Origin: Oxyruncus cristatus
Lineage: Eukaryota; Chordata; Aves; Passeriformes; Cotingidae
Assembly (NCBI GenBank): GCA_013399855.1
Contig: VXAY01003155.1
Span: 62,001-126,000, forward strand
Length of the DNA: 64,000 nucleotides
Direction: 5' to 3'
Positions 52,201 through 64,000 of the stretch are shown here, piece after piece. How positions within the stretch are numbered: the stretch's first letter is position 1; each line of letters starts with the position of its first letter. A program made the translations under genes and the position numbers. A model generated the notes under the pieces. It was not told where the DNA came from and did no database searches. It saw only the letters and a program-made list of their open reading frames with translations.

Positions 52201-55200
52201 TTGTAGTTATATGTAGGCTTAACCATTTTGTGGAATTCAGGTCTTTGAAACAGAATCCAGAGCATAAAATGAGCATTTGGGAAAGATATTCATAACACTT
52301 TCTGATTGTAAGTTGTTTGTTCACACTGCGTATAGCAATCCATAAATAAGGTGCTTGCAAAGAGTACAGATAATCCTTTCTTTCAGAGATCACTGTGCTT
52401 TTAACCTAAACACCAATACAAAACAAACACACTGTAAATTGACTCTGTGTGGAGGGCAGGGGTTTTTACAAATCGCAGGAGATGTGCTCTCTGCCTTAAT
52501 GTCAAAAAACCTTCTCTACCAATTCAAGGTGCAAATATTTCTAGTACTTTTAAATAACTCATGAGCTAGGAAAGAGAACAGTAAAACTGTACTGAAAAAG
52601 AACATTCAAATAGCCATGTCCCGCCATCCCAAATAAATTTTTTTATTAAACAGGATGTTTTCAGGAAAGATGTTCAGAGGTATAAGATCAAAATGACAAT
52701 ATTTGATATTACACAAGACATTATCCTTAACCTGATCACTTTCTGCTCTTCTGTGTTTCATTCCCTTATTGATGAGAGTGAGGAATTATATTTACTTTTG
52801 ACTTCAAATCTGATGTGAAACCAGATTGTTATGACAAACACAACAGAAAACTAGAAATGAAGATTCAGGGGGCTATATGAACCCAGTGGTTTACCTCAAA
52901 GGGAATGAAACTCTCTGCTAGGTATGAAAACTGCCCAAAAATTTCAGGGATAGATCCTGATAGATGACATTCTTTTGGTTTAATGTGCCTCTGGAAAGGG
53001 CAAAGGACTTACATTGTGGATGGGGTAGGTCACTTCCTGAATATATATCATCAGGACTGTAGTGGTTTGCCAAATGTATGCATATTTTCCCTTCCCATCT
53101 AGAATGATGCATTACAAATTTAAAAAAAAAAAAAATTAATCTTTTTTCTTTGTCGTATTTTCTAGTGTGTCGCTGGAAAAAAGAGATATTCAAAATGCAG
53201 TGAATGTGTCAGCGAAGCAAGAGTAAGAGCTTAAAACTATTCCCTGTTCACTTCTGAAACATAATGTTTTGAAGGTTTTCTCAGATCACCCTCTATTTTT
53301 CGCGTTGTGTGGTAATCCAACAGTTACTAATCAGACAAATATGTTGAGGGGGGTGGGGGAAAGGTTGCTTTTACCAGACAGGCGGCAAGATTTTAATTTG
53401 TAGCTGATAATTTGCTACTGGAAGCTTACCCTGATTAGTCTTCTTATAGCACTAACAGTTTTTGAGGTAGTGTGAATTACCTACTGTGTATGTTTTTACC
53501 ACCCATTCAGGGATGAAAATGAGTTACAACCTAGGCCTCAATTAAAGCTTGAAATAAGAAAACCTAAAATTCTTTTATGTCCTCACTTCTAAAGAATAGA
53601 ATTAGTTGCTTCTGATATTATTGAAATTGTAATTCACACTCCCGGAAATCCAGCAATGGATCTTTCAACCCTTTACAATGAAGCACATTTCAGCTGTTAC
53701 CCAATTATGCTGCCTTTGCTCCAAGTCAAATCATCATCCAACAGCTGAGAATTGAAACAGACTCCATTTGTGAAAATGAATGGTGTATTTATCTGTAATG
53801 CAGAATGTTTTTAAGTGTTACTCTAGCTGTCATGTAGAAATTAGGATGTTATTGCTTGTTCTATTAATTCGCATTTCTGGGAAACTGATTTGTAGGTTGG
53901 TCTCATCAGAAAGATATGGTAGGTTTTTCTATCCACATTATACGCAAACTGTGCCATAGGCATTACAATGAGCAGTATATTGCCTAGAGTCTAAGTATCT
54001 GACTTAAAATAAAGAACTCATCATGGGAATCATTATTTTTTCAAAAAGGAATCCATATTACCCTTTCTGTACATTGGTGCTTAATAGTTCGCTAATCTCA
54101 GATCACATTCCCACAGGATGATGGGAGCTATAAGGAACTAATAAGTCCAAATAACAGAGAATAATATTCCCCTTACCTAGGTTTCCCTGTTTTCTCTTAA
54201 CAATGTACAAATATGGTTAAGCTGTTTTTTGGGGCATGTTTTAATAAATTATGAGATACAAAGCATCCTTCACTATTACCCAGGAATTTAACATTACAAT
54301 TTTCTGTTTGCCACAATAGTGTGAAATTTTATTTTAGGTTTCATTATTAATATTTTTAAGGAAGGGAAAAGTGAGAGAAATCATAGAGTTAAATATCATT
54401 ACAATTATTTTATTTTGTCATTGTTAACAGGTTCCCATAGATTATGCAAGACTGTAACAATAAACAATAGCACAACTGGTAGGTGTTAAGGATAGCAGTA
54501 GAAGAGAGGACATTCTTCACTAAAATGAAAAAAAAAAGTTACAGTCAAGGGGTCCAGGAGCCATGGGAAACATTCTGGTATACCAAAAGTTCAACCTATT
54601 TTTGAGGTGGGTACCCTGTGAAAAAAAAGTGAAGTGACTGCTTCTTAGCTAACATCAATCACTCTGGTGAGATTAAAACTAGGAAGAAGCCTAGCTGTAC
54701 CGAAGTAAATTCTCCAACCACTTCTGTGACTATAAAGTCAGAGAAGACAAGCAACATACAGGAAAAGCAGAGCTACAGCACTGATTAGTAGCCATTTTCA
54801 ACTTACATGCTTTGCGTTAAAGTGGTATTTTTCCCCACAATAATTTTGAAGAATCCTACACAGACTACACAGAAACCTACAGGGTTTAATTTCTGTGAAT
54901 TTAAAAAAGTCTTTTCCAAGCATAAAAACTGTCCAATACAGATTTTTCTTTCTTCCTTACATCCATTATAATTTCTGCATATTATTCTCTGGTTTTGTGG
55001 TAAAAGGACTTACTCAAACTTCCTTTGCCTTTTACCCCTCATTACACTTTCACAGGAGGTTTTGTCATGCAGTCACTGTCAAGTTCTTTTTTTTTATTGT
55101 AAAAGTGACATTTAGAATAGTGAACTTAATTTAATTCCATTTTTTGTCATACAAAGGTCCAGATTCTCAGCTGCTATAAACTTATGTATCCCCTCTGAGG

Positions 55201-58200
55201 TCAGTGCATCTGACTTGTGCAATTTTATTTTAAGAAAGGTGAAAAAACTTCTTCCAAAATATTAAAATTCTGTGGGGATTTTGTCCTAGATTCATTAGAC
55301 ATCTAATTTAGGGGTAGACATGTCCCATGTTTCCTCTAGCAAACTAGTCATCACTCTGTGAAAACTGTCTCTCTCTCTCTTTCTCCCACCTAAATGAATG
55401 CCTCTGGCATGAAGGGAAACTCCATGAATTGTCCAAGACCAGGAAAAAATTTTGACCTTTTTTGTTTGTTTTCCCAAAGTTGAGGTCATCGCATTGTAGC
55501 TACCAAACTTCTCCAAGGGTATTGCGATGAAAAATCCCAACTATGTAGGATAGTAAGGATGCTGCCTTTGTCTACTCTTTGCTACAGAAATACTATGATA
55601 ACATATCAATGCCACTCATCATGTGACATGTGACATGTAAAAATGAGACTTTACTTGAACTATTCACCGTGAAACACAGACCTTTATACTAGCCCTAAAG
55701 GAGAAGCTGGTTTATGCTACTTTCTCATCTGTAGCACTTTTTAAATTTAAATTGATATCTGGTTACAGATTATTTGCAATATATTAATTTTGACTCTTTG
55801 CAGTGTATTCTTCAGTGTGACCGGTCATTCAAGTCACATTTTTTCTTCTGCGACTCCTTTTGATGACTCAGATGTTTTAGACATAAGACTAGCAATTTAA
55901 GAACAGTGAACAACAGGTATGCAGGTATTTTTGTTGTACAAAAGCAGTTATTCAAAACATTCTCTCCAATTCTTGTCTCCTGTTATACCATTTTCACCAC
56001 AGTAGTCCCTCAATATGTATTAAGTACTCTCTCCTACCAAGACATATGTACTAAGACATATGAATAATATCTATTCTGTGTTTATTTTGTACTGCTTACA
56101 AATGAGGAAAATCAAGTATTTTTTCAAGCAATAAAGTGTTTTGCATTTTTGACTATTTGTCAAAAATTGCAAATATGATGCCCTAGTACAAGTGAAGTTA
56201 ATGATTTCATAGTTGTTTTAGACTTTAATTACATCTTCAGATGCGTTCAGTATTCAGACTGTTCTCATAAAAAAAAAATGATGTTGTATATACATTACTA
56301 TAGCAACAAAATCTAGAAGGTTTAATAATAATATTCTATTATACAAGTAGGCCTTTCCTTTTTCGATTAAGGTATATGTAGATTTGTTTCTATTGGAAAT
56401 AGTACTGGGGAATATATGCCATCTGAAAGGAAATAATCTATTTCTTGTGTTAAAAAAAGATATTCCCTGGTTTGATTAAAAAGTATAGATCAGCTTTAGA
56501 AGAAACCAATACTAGAATAAAGAAAATTATAGAATATTTCTTTTAGAAAGTCCTATTACTAGACAATCTGGATGCCTCAGCTCATGATTCACATTTGCAA
56601 GACAATACAGAATGCACCTTCACTACGTACCTTACTTCATGCACTCAAGAGATTAAGTGTCAGTCTAAGTCTATAATTTTTTCCAAGTACTGCACATTGG
56701 GTCCTGCCACACAGAAACTTGGTAAGCACAATAATAACCAACTGTCTTGTGCAACACAAAATCCAGCTTGTACAGTGCTTTGAAACATCATGACATTTCA
56801 AGGTAATTTACCGGATATATACAATAATTGAATAATACAGTCTGCAGCTCCAAGCTAATGACGGTAAGCAAAGGGAAAACAAGTGAGTCTTCTCTGCTAT
56901 CGAGGTAGGGAATCTTTCTGTTCCCTAATCTTTTCCTCTCCTGGGGCTGTCAATTGTGCAAAATGGCTTGAAACTATGGATTTTTTTTCTCATGGACTAC
57001 AATTTGCTCAGGGACTCTTCAAGTAAACAAAGTCATTCAATTTATGATCTGGTTGCCTCTTTCCCATTCACAATGCATTTTCTGTAATTGTTATAATATT
57101 GATCAAGGAGTGTTTGTAAATATTCTATAGAGTGGTGGTGTGGTCTGTGAGTGGAAAAAGTCAAATTATGTCAGTACACATCTATTTTGCACACAAAAAA
57201 TTTGTGTGACATTTTTAATTTGATCGAATCATACTTTTGCATATTTTGAAAAAAAACAAAAAAGACTACAACCTGAAAAACACCACCAGCTAAATAAAAC
57301 TAGAGTTGTGGCTCTATTGAAGCCACATCTCAGTGCTGCAAGCATTGTGCTTTGAACTCTCTAGTGTACATAGCTCCCAAAGTCTTTCTGTTGAAACAGA
57401 AGCTAAACCAAAGTAGACTCCTTTAAAGCTCATGTTCTATTCTACTGTATTAACACAGAAAAAAAGAGCAAAAAAGAGTGAAAATCAGTACCCAGCAAAC
57501 GTGGTGTTTACATTTAATACTCTGTAAGTTATCTATGATGGATATGATTTCCTATGTGCATTTTGTTTGATATTCCCCACCAAAACTCTCTACGGAATCT
57601 ATTTCAGATAAAAACACTGTTAAGTTCTTCATGTGTCTTACCAAGCAAGCCCAAACAGAGGAACATTTAAATTACAGCATGGCTTCCTTCCTAACGTGTC
57701 TATACATGTTAGCATTTGGCAGAGGTCCCCAAAGCAGCGTGGTAGGGTGAGCACTCTGTCACCTACTGTTACATTTTCAGGTCTGCCTGCAGGTTTGGGG
57801 GCTTCACATATGTTTCATTGCTGCCCTAGATGACATGACAAGCAAGGAGACTTGTATTAACCAGAGCTTTATTAGAGATGCTCAGGAGACTGCAGTCTGT
57901 GCTGTGCCTCTGCAGCCTGTTTTTCAGCAGCAGACCCACCACTTTGAGTTCCCTGTTCTATCCCATCTTTTATTGAAACCAGAGGCTTTTACTCACTCCA
58001 ATGTAGTAAGTTACTCTACAGTGGTATTTTGGAAGTTGCGTAGCTATGGTTTTTCACAAACAAGAAGTAGGCTCTTTAACTTTCTAATATGCCAAGACAT
58101 GAGACCCCATGTCACATGAGTAGAAGTAAATGTGAACCACAGCTACATGGGGAGATGCATAAGGGTTGCACTTCATTCATTAATGCAACTGTGGAAGGAC

Positions 58201-59020
58201 TACTACATCCAAATATAGGGAGGGTGATGGCTCCTAATGCTTGCCCAGGGCAAGACTAAGAAACACAGTCCCTTGGTACAACACTGGACATTTGCTCTCT
58301 CCTGTTCAGCATCATATCTGCACCAGACACATGAAGCAGGCAGGGAGACTTTGGAGTGCTGTTTATAGTCTGTGCAATATTGAGATGACAAAGAAAGTGT
58401 GAAGGGGAGACATTAGGACCTGACAGTAGTAACCATCTTAGTAGAGAGTATGACACACTGGTCTGTCAATGTTTGGCACTGTTATTGCACTTTATGCATT
58501 ATATAGAATAATAGGGTGCAGACTGAACAGGGAAGGATGAAGATTTTGTTCATTGATTGTCTCCATTAACTATAAAGTACCTAAAACACAGCCTTTGGGT
58601 TGCACTCAGCATTCTCCTCCCACTTTACAACAGAAGTGCACAGAATGAGAATTCATGGTTACACAAAATAACCAGAAAAAATTATTTCATGGTCCTTAAC
58701 ACATGCAATGACTATGTATTGACAGTCTGTCAATGTGGAAGGTTACATATCCAGCCTCAAGCTGGACAAGCTCAGAATAATGTCACTTCCTCTGCTCTGC
58801 CCTGTCACAGACCTCAGCTTCAGTCAGGGCACATCACACTTTAAACAAGCAGCAACAGGGGTGAAGTGAAAGCAGTTCAGCTCCTTCAGATCTGATCCAA
58901 ACTCTTTTGAGGACAGACTGCCAATTTAGGTGAATTATATGTCGTGGCTTTGTGACATAGATTCCTGTTTGTGAGGGACTGGGATGAAAACATTGAAGTC
59001 ATGGTATATGCACATGTCAA
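43261..59020. other. Unique AT-rich non-coding DNA, no gene seen
   Basis: Nearly 16 kb without any recognisable gene, LINE or LTR. Frames are at most about 120 codons (43699-44064) and match nothing known to me. Low-complexity items are a T run at 44311-44321, an A run at 53121-53135, a T run at 50924-50940 and (TC)n at 55368-55386. The block 53480-54020 has the even, motif-rich look of conserved non-coding DNA. Confidence 0.5.
55368..55386 (+). repeat. Short (TC)n microsatellite
   Basis: About seven TC units continuing into TTCTCCC. Confidence 0.85.
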
Positions 59021-59149
59021 ATCATAGAAACATAGAATGTCTGGGGTTGGAAGATGATCTGGTTCCAACCCCCTTGCCATGGGTAGGGACACCTTCCACT
59101 AGAGCACGTTGCTCAGACCCGTATCCAACCTGGTCTTGAACATTTCCAC
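59021..59149 (-). mobile_element. Short CR1 LINE 3' end, antisense
   Basis: ATCATAGAAACATAGAATGT, then GGGGTTGGAAG, CCAACCCCCTTGCCATGGG and CACCTTCCACTAGAGCACGT are the reverse complement of a CR1 3' UTR and its terminal repeat. About 130 bases remain, with a small deletion after GGTTGGAAG, where the usual GGACC...AAG block is missing. Confidence 0.92.
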
Positions 59150-60539
59150 ATTTTGTGATCAAGTTAACTATAAATTAAGATATTAGATGTCATAAAAAAC
59201 TGTCATAAAAACAGTTTCAATAGGACCAGTTTAGTAGCTGCATTTGAGATTACTGGACTCCAGGTCTGAATTTTTAGTTATTTCTTATACTGAAATACTA
59301 TATTCCATTTATGACCCTTACAGTGTTTTGTAAATACAGTCAGCAGCTAAGAAACAGCACTCTAAAATGAAACAGAGTTTTCTTTTACTTTTAGCCAGCT
59401 GGGTCTCTTTAGCCAAGATTTTTCAATAGTTCTTAACCCCTTTTTTTTCCTCAAATACGGAGCAGTTCTTCTTTTCAAGAAGTTTCTTGCCTGATCTGTT
59501 TTATGGGCAACATACTTTTCTGTATTTGGTGTAATCTGCAGTTTCTGCCTCTTTTCTGCCTATATAGTGCTTAGGCTTTTACCACACTAAAAGAAGCATC
59601 CTGCTTGCAACCTCAACCACAGAAGTTACAAACTGTATTAGTTGAATGTGGCTATATTTGCCATAGGTAAGATTCACTCTCTTCTATGGATTCAGTCATA
59701 TTTTTTCAAAAAATCTGTTAAGTCTGTCAAGTGTAGGCCAAGTGTGGGAAGCTGTCTCTGCTTCTAAGACTGATTTGAAATGATTTTTCTGAAGAATCCT
59801 ACATTCCCATATCAACACGTGTTTTATGAATATTATGATGAATGTTTTATGAATAATATTATTTACCCTCTAAGAACTGATCCCTAGGGAGGGGATAAAA
59901 CAATAAATTATGAAATGTCTTTATCTTTGTATCTGGAATAGTGGTAAAAATCCCTATAAACTATTCATCATCTGAAGCAATGAATCTCACTTTTCCATGG
60001 ATTTCTCTAGTGTTGACTCTACTATCAACAAAAGTGCCCAGCCCAGCTGCGCTGGGACCAGTAAATGGGCCTCTCTCCCAGATGTGTTTTCTGGTGTCTT
60101 AAAATGTGAATGATCAGAGCACACTTCTGCTTTCCTTGGGACACATTTTTATTATTTATTTATCCTATCCAATAGATATTGTCCATGAAATTCAGTGGAA
60201 ATCAGAACCTGTTCTCAGAAGTGATTAGCAGAGGACACAGAGAGTAAAAAAAATTGGAGACAAATACATCTATTTTCAAAAGAAAACCAGTCTTGAGAAG
60301 TTTACACAATTGTTACAAACATGAAGAATTGATATTAGACCACTGATATATAGAGAGTAAACTAAATTAGCTTTGTTCAGTAAAGTTAGGGCAGGGTAAA
60401 ACATGTGCTTAAGTGGACTAACAACTGACCAGCTGACAGGTCCCACAGGTGGTTTTCAGCAAAGAATTACCACCAAATGAGGGTGTGTCTAGTGTGCGAA
60501 ATTGGCATTGGGCTTGATCCTATTTTAAATTTGCATCCA

Positions 60540-60820
60540 ACATATGGCAGTAAATAAACTGTCAAGGCTGATAAAATTGGCAGGTAACACAGAGATCAGG
60601 AAAGCCATGGTCAGCAGTCAGGATGACAGAATATGCTGGGTCCATTCATGCAAAATATCAGCATAACTAAATGCAAACTATACACTGAAGAACAATAAAT
60701 GACTATTCATAACAAGAAACTCACTGCATGCTGGAAAAGAGTGGCTGAATGGGACTAGATATCACAAGAGGAAAGTACCTTAACATAAACTTCCTGGCTA
60801 TGTGGAAAGGCTCCCAAGGC
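60540..60820 (+). mobile_element. Possible ancient CR1/L3-like LINE relic
   Basis: Phrases such as AAACTGTCAAG, AAATTGGCAGGTAACACAGAG, TGCTGGAAAAGAGTGGCTGA and TTAACATAAACTTCC follow the order of the RT catalytic-box-to-thumb region of old amniote CR1/L3 elements as I remember them. Drift is severe and no codon frame survives, so this rests on weak similarity by eye. Confidence 0.3.
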
Positions 60821-63059
60821 GAGTGGCTGGTCAGCTCCTTAGCGCTCTTAGGGACACGACTTCAATGGGCCTTATTGCCACGTGCCATGATGGAACTTGT
60901 GTTGTACCTGGAATGGTTCAGCATCTCAGCTCAACTCATCCACCTACACTGAAGCTGATAAAGGAAATGATGCCATAACTGAATTTCATGGCATAATTTT
61001 ACCCCAGAGAATGAACAAAGGGATTTAGTGGCAGAATAAATTAGTACAGTATCCATTCATTGGATATTATTAAGAAATACTACATTACAAATCCTTGTGT
61101 AGGTCAAATTGAACGTCTTTTCTTAGCTCTTATTTTTTTATGTGAAAGGTTCAGGATATGAACAGCAATGGTATCACACCCTTCAGGGATCCATCTTCTT
61201 ACAATGCCTCTCTATAACCAAACCTATGGTTTTCATGAACATTACACTGAGATGTACTATTTTTTAGACTACTCTGATCAGGTAAACCTTAAGAAAATAG
61301 GTCACATTAGTGGCAAGCATATTTTTTGTCACTCCACAGAACAAGAAATTTTTTGGGAAAAAAAAGAAGAATTAGTGACTTTTTAAAATATATTTTCTTA
61401 CACAGATAATACAGAAACTATGACATGATATTGTACCAATGTGCAAACTAAGCTTATTTTTAGAAACTGGGGTCAACCCCTAGAGTCAGGCAACACACTG
61501 CCCCACAAGACCTTCCATCTGTGCCTGGCCACTTCTAGGTGGGAGCATCTGGCATTGGGCTGCATGACTAAAGGCATTTTAGAGACCCACATGAACAGAA
61601 GATCAACTGCAGTATATGTAAACTCCTCAAATAGAATTTTTCTATCTTTGAAGTATTTTAGTGGCCTGTAGGGGTTAGGAGCACAGTAATGACTATGGTG
61701 CAGAGTGGACATCTCAGGAATGGAGTATTTAGACCGGACAAAAATAAATAAAAAAAGTACAATGACTGGGAAAACAAAAAGGTAAGATTATGTGTTACCC
61801 AGGGAACCAGGCATGTGGCACAGAGATGTCTGACAACTGCTTCTAGTCAAAATTAACATCTAAAAGGAGTCTTTCCAGCAGGTCCACAGACCAAGACCTG
61901 TCACATTATTGGATGGTGCTGTAAAACATACAGTGCCTCATGTTCCTTACTGAAAAGTGCTTCAGCAGATGCACAATCAGATCTACTCAAACACAAATCT
62001 GTAGAGGTAAGAAGGTTGATAAATCTGTGATTTTTAAATTTCTTATTCTACATGCAAGTGTAAGCAACCATCTATTTCATGCACTCTTTGAAGTTCACAG
62101 AGACATCCTCAAAAGTATGTAGTATTTGTTCTGCCATCCACCTCTGTTAAAACCATGCCCAACTGTTTCCTTGAAGTAACTTATTTTTACAGTTGAATTT
62201 TAATTTTGAAATACTTTTACATTAAAAAAAATGCTAGTTATGTTGTGATGAGTATTTCCTTTTAGCTTTAGAGATTTGCATTGGTCATTCACCACACACA
62301 GTATTCAAAAAGGAGCACAGGCTGTGTTTCATAATAGAGATGAGAAGAAAAAGAGGGAATATGGTAAACCAGAAACTTGTAATGTGTTTCTCTGTGAGGG
62401 AAATTTGGTTTATCTATTAATACAGACTTATAAACATGATAAAATTAAATTTAGCATAAACGTGTATCATTTATCAAAAATATTGCAACATAATTGTAAA
62501 AACATAAAACCCCCAATAGAAATGCAACAATGTAACTTGTTTGCTTTCTTTATGGTTTGATGTTAATGACTTAAAGCACAAAAATATGAAATTTATACAA
62601 TTGCCTTATTTTTTCAAAGACAATTTCTTAGATATTTTCATTTGAGAGAAACACCCCAGTTTTACAACTCCCTGAACCAAAAGGCCGAAGACACATGGGT
62701 ATTGTAGTTTCAGCATAGCAGGCCAGGCATACACTTTTAAACAATCAGAGTGTAATGGGTTCTTTGTGTCTGAGACAACGCCGAGTTAATTGGAAAGAGT
62801 ACCTAAAAGCTTGAAGATACTGAACACAGCAATATATTTGTGTTAGAGATTTGGAAAAGTGTATCTGTATGTAAATTTTTCTGCTACTTTTCTCCTGAGT
62901 AACAGGAACTAAGCCTGTTGCAAATAATGAAAGAATACAAAATCTGTGTGTTTGACTGTTTTCCTCATGACAAAAAATGATATCATAAGGGTATTCTGTG
63001 GCCTGCAAAAGAAGGGTAGTTCAAAGGCTAAATGCAGCTGAAAGGGAGGCTACAGGTCT

Positions 63060-63240
63060 GTGTGCAATTGCTCTGTGACATTTCTGTGTGTAATTACCAT
63101 CCGTCTGTTTTAGACAGACACCCATCTCACTGGTTTTTCATTCAGCCACTCCATTTGCATGCACACTTATGGTAATTGCAATTGTAAATATAGTGCGGAA
63201 ATTGACCTCAGGCCTTGATTATTGTTTTTTTAAATGTGGT
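63060..63240. other. Candidate conserved non-coding element
   Basis: The block has an octamer-type motif ATTTGCAT (63153-63160), the palindrome AATTGCAATT (63174-63183), a GACCTCAGGCC stretch and a mirrored TCTGTTTTAGACAGA hairpin (63104-63118). It has no repeat structure. The dense, varied motif content resembles vertebrate enhancers. Conservation is not testable here. Confidence 0.25.
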
Positions 63241-64000
63241 CCACACTTATAAGAGCACAATTAGGTTTACCACTCCAAAATTCTGCTGTTCAGAAATATC
63301 AGTATAGACCTGGATTATTATCTGGTTTCCAAATATTCAGAAGGAAAGGAAAGGAGAAGGGGAGAACTGCTGTAAGTAAGAATAAAGACAGGTTTGAAGG
63401 AGCAGGCAGAGCTTAGAATAAGAAATATAGTGGCAATATTTTGATTTACAGATTAAGCATTCCAGCCAGAAGCTGTGTAGGAAAGCTGTGTACAGCACTG
63501 CTCCAAATAACAGGATAGCTCTTCAGCTGATGCAATTTAGCAAAGCTTCACTGGAAACAATGAAGCTATGCTGATTTACACTGGCTTGAGATCTTGCTCA
63601 ATATGTTTATAGCTTAATGGCTCAATATTAATCTAAAAATCAGAAAAATAACAACTTGTCATTTATTTAACCCCAGCATGATGGAAGGTTAAACTAAATA
63701 CAGAAAGCCCATAACAAATAGCAGGGACATTCTAAGGTCACCAAATGAAGGCTGTCGTTTTTGTATTCAGGCCAGTGATAAAAGAGTTTTTAAATGTTTG
63801 GACATTCAATCTATGTAGTGCCATAACCTGAACATACCTCTTTGCCAAACACAGGCTCACTAAATCCTCTTGGAATGTTGTTTACCTCGGAATAAATCAA
63901 ATTTGACAGAGTAGGTTAACTTTACAGATTCATTTTTCAATCACAAGTGATTGATATTTTTTACAGAAAGCAAGCTACAAAATTCTTGCTGCATTACTGA

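Larger units (their letters stand above)
59150..64000. other. Unique non-coding DNA with one possible old LINE relic
   Basis: No gene recognised. The stretch contains the possible ancient CR1-like segment 60540-60820 and a motif-rich block at 63060-63240. Short frames throughout match nothing known. Confidence 0.5.

Noticed and set aside
1..64000. CRISPR array, operon, prophage or bacterial-type system
   Set aside because: No regularly spaced repeats, no dense coding, and the repeats are bird-type retrotransposons, so the window is eukaryotic.

Overview
The window looks like a gene-free stretch of a bird genome, most likely a passerine. Three things point there. (1) Several copies of the CR1 LINE occur; the better-preserved 3' ends carry the bird-type tail with short ATTCTATG repeats. 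(2) A compact element at 13343-13484 joins a tRNA-Ile-like head to a CR1 tail. That is the architecture of the passerine SINE TguSINE1. (3) The background is AT-rich, vertebrate-style non-coding DNA with A/T runs and short microsatellites. I found no protein-coding gene, no intact exon and no functional RNA gene. Open frames are short and overlap on both strands, and the only recognisable protein matches belong to CR1 reverse-transcriptase and endonuclease relics. The window could be an intergenic desert or the inside of a very long intron; the sequence alone does not say which.

Layout: 1-240 holds a minus-strand CR1 ORF2 relic cut by the window edge. About 240-9450 is unique AT-rich DNA. 9451-9697 is a plus-strand CR1 3' end. 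13343-13484 is the tRNA-Ile/CR1 SINE (minus). 14081-15400 is a minus-strand CR1 with its reverse-transcriptase core missing. 15400-31667 is mostly unique DNA, with a strong hairpin at 16995-17036, a tRNA-Glu-like relic near 21300 and a CpG-bearing patch near 25070-25330. 31668-32138 is another plus-strand CR1 3' end, and 34197-34262 is a short minus-strand CR1-type tail. 38617-38795 is a striking G/T-only tract.

The main feature is at 39590-43260: a long plus-strand CR1 that keeps the end of ORF1, the endonuclease, the reverse transcriptase and the 3' end. It is split by a 463-bp solitary retroviral LTR (42207-42669) with perfect 6-bp target-site duplications. The rest, to 64000, is unique DNA with one short minus-strand CR1 tail (59021-59149), a possible ancient CR1/L3-type relic (60540-60820) and stretches that resemble conserved non-coding elements.

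No gene network exists here. What can be read is a history of retrotransposition: CR1 copies, a SINE that borrows the CR1 tail, and an LTR that landed in an already present CR1. I saw no convincing new biological system. The most informative items are the nested LTR, the SINE and the unexplained hairpin and G/T tract.
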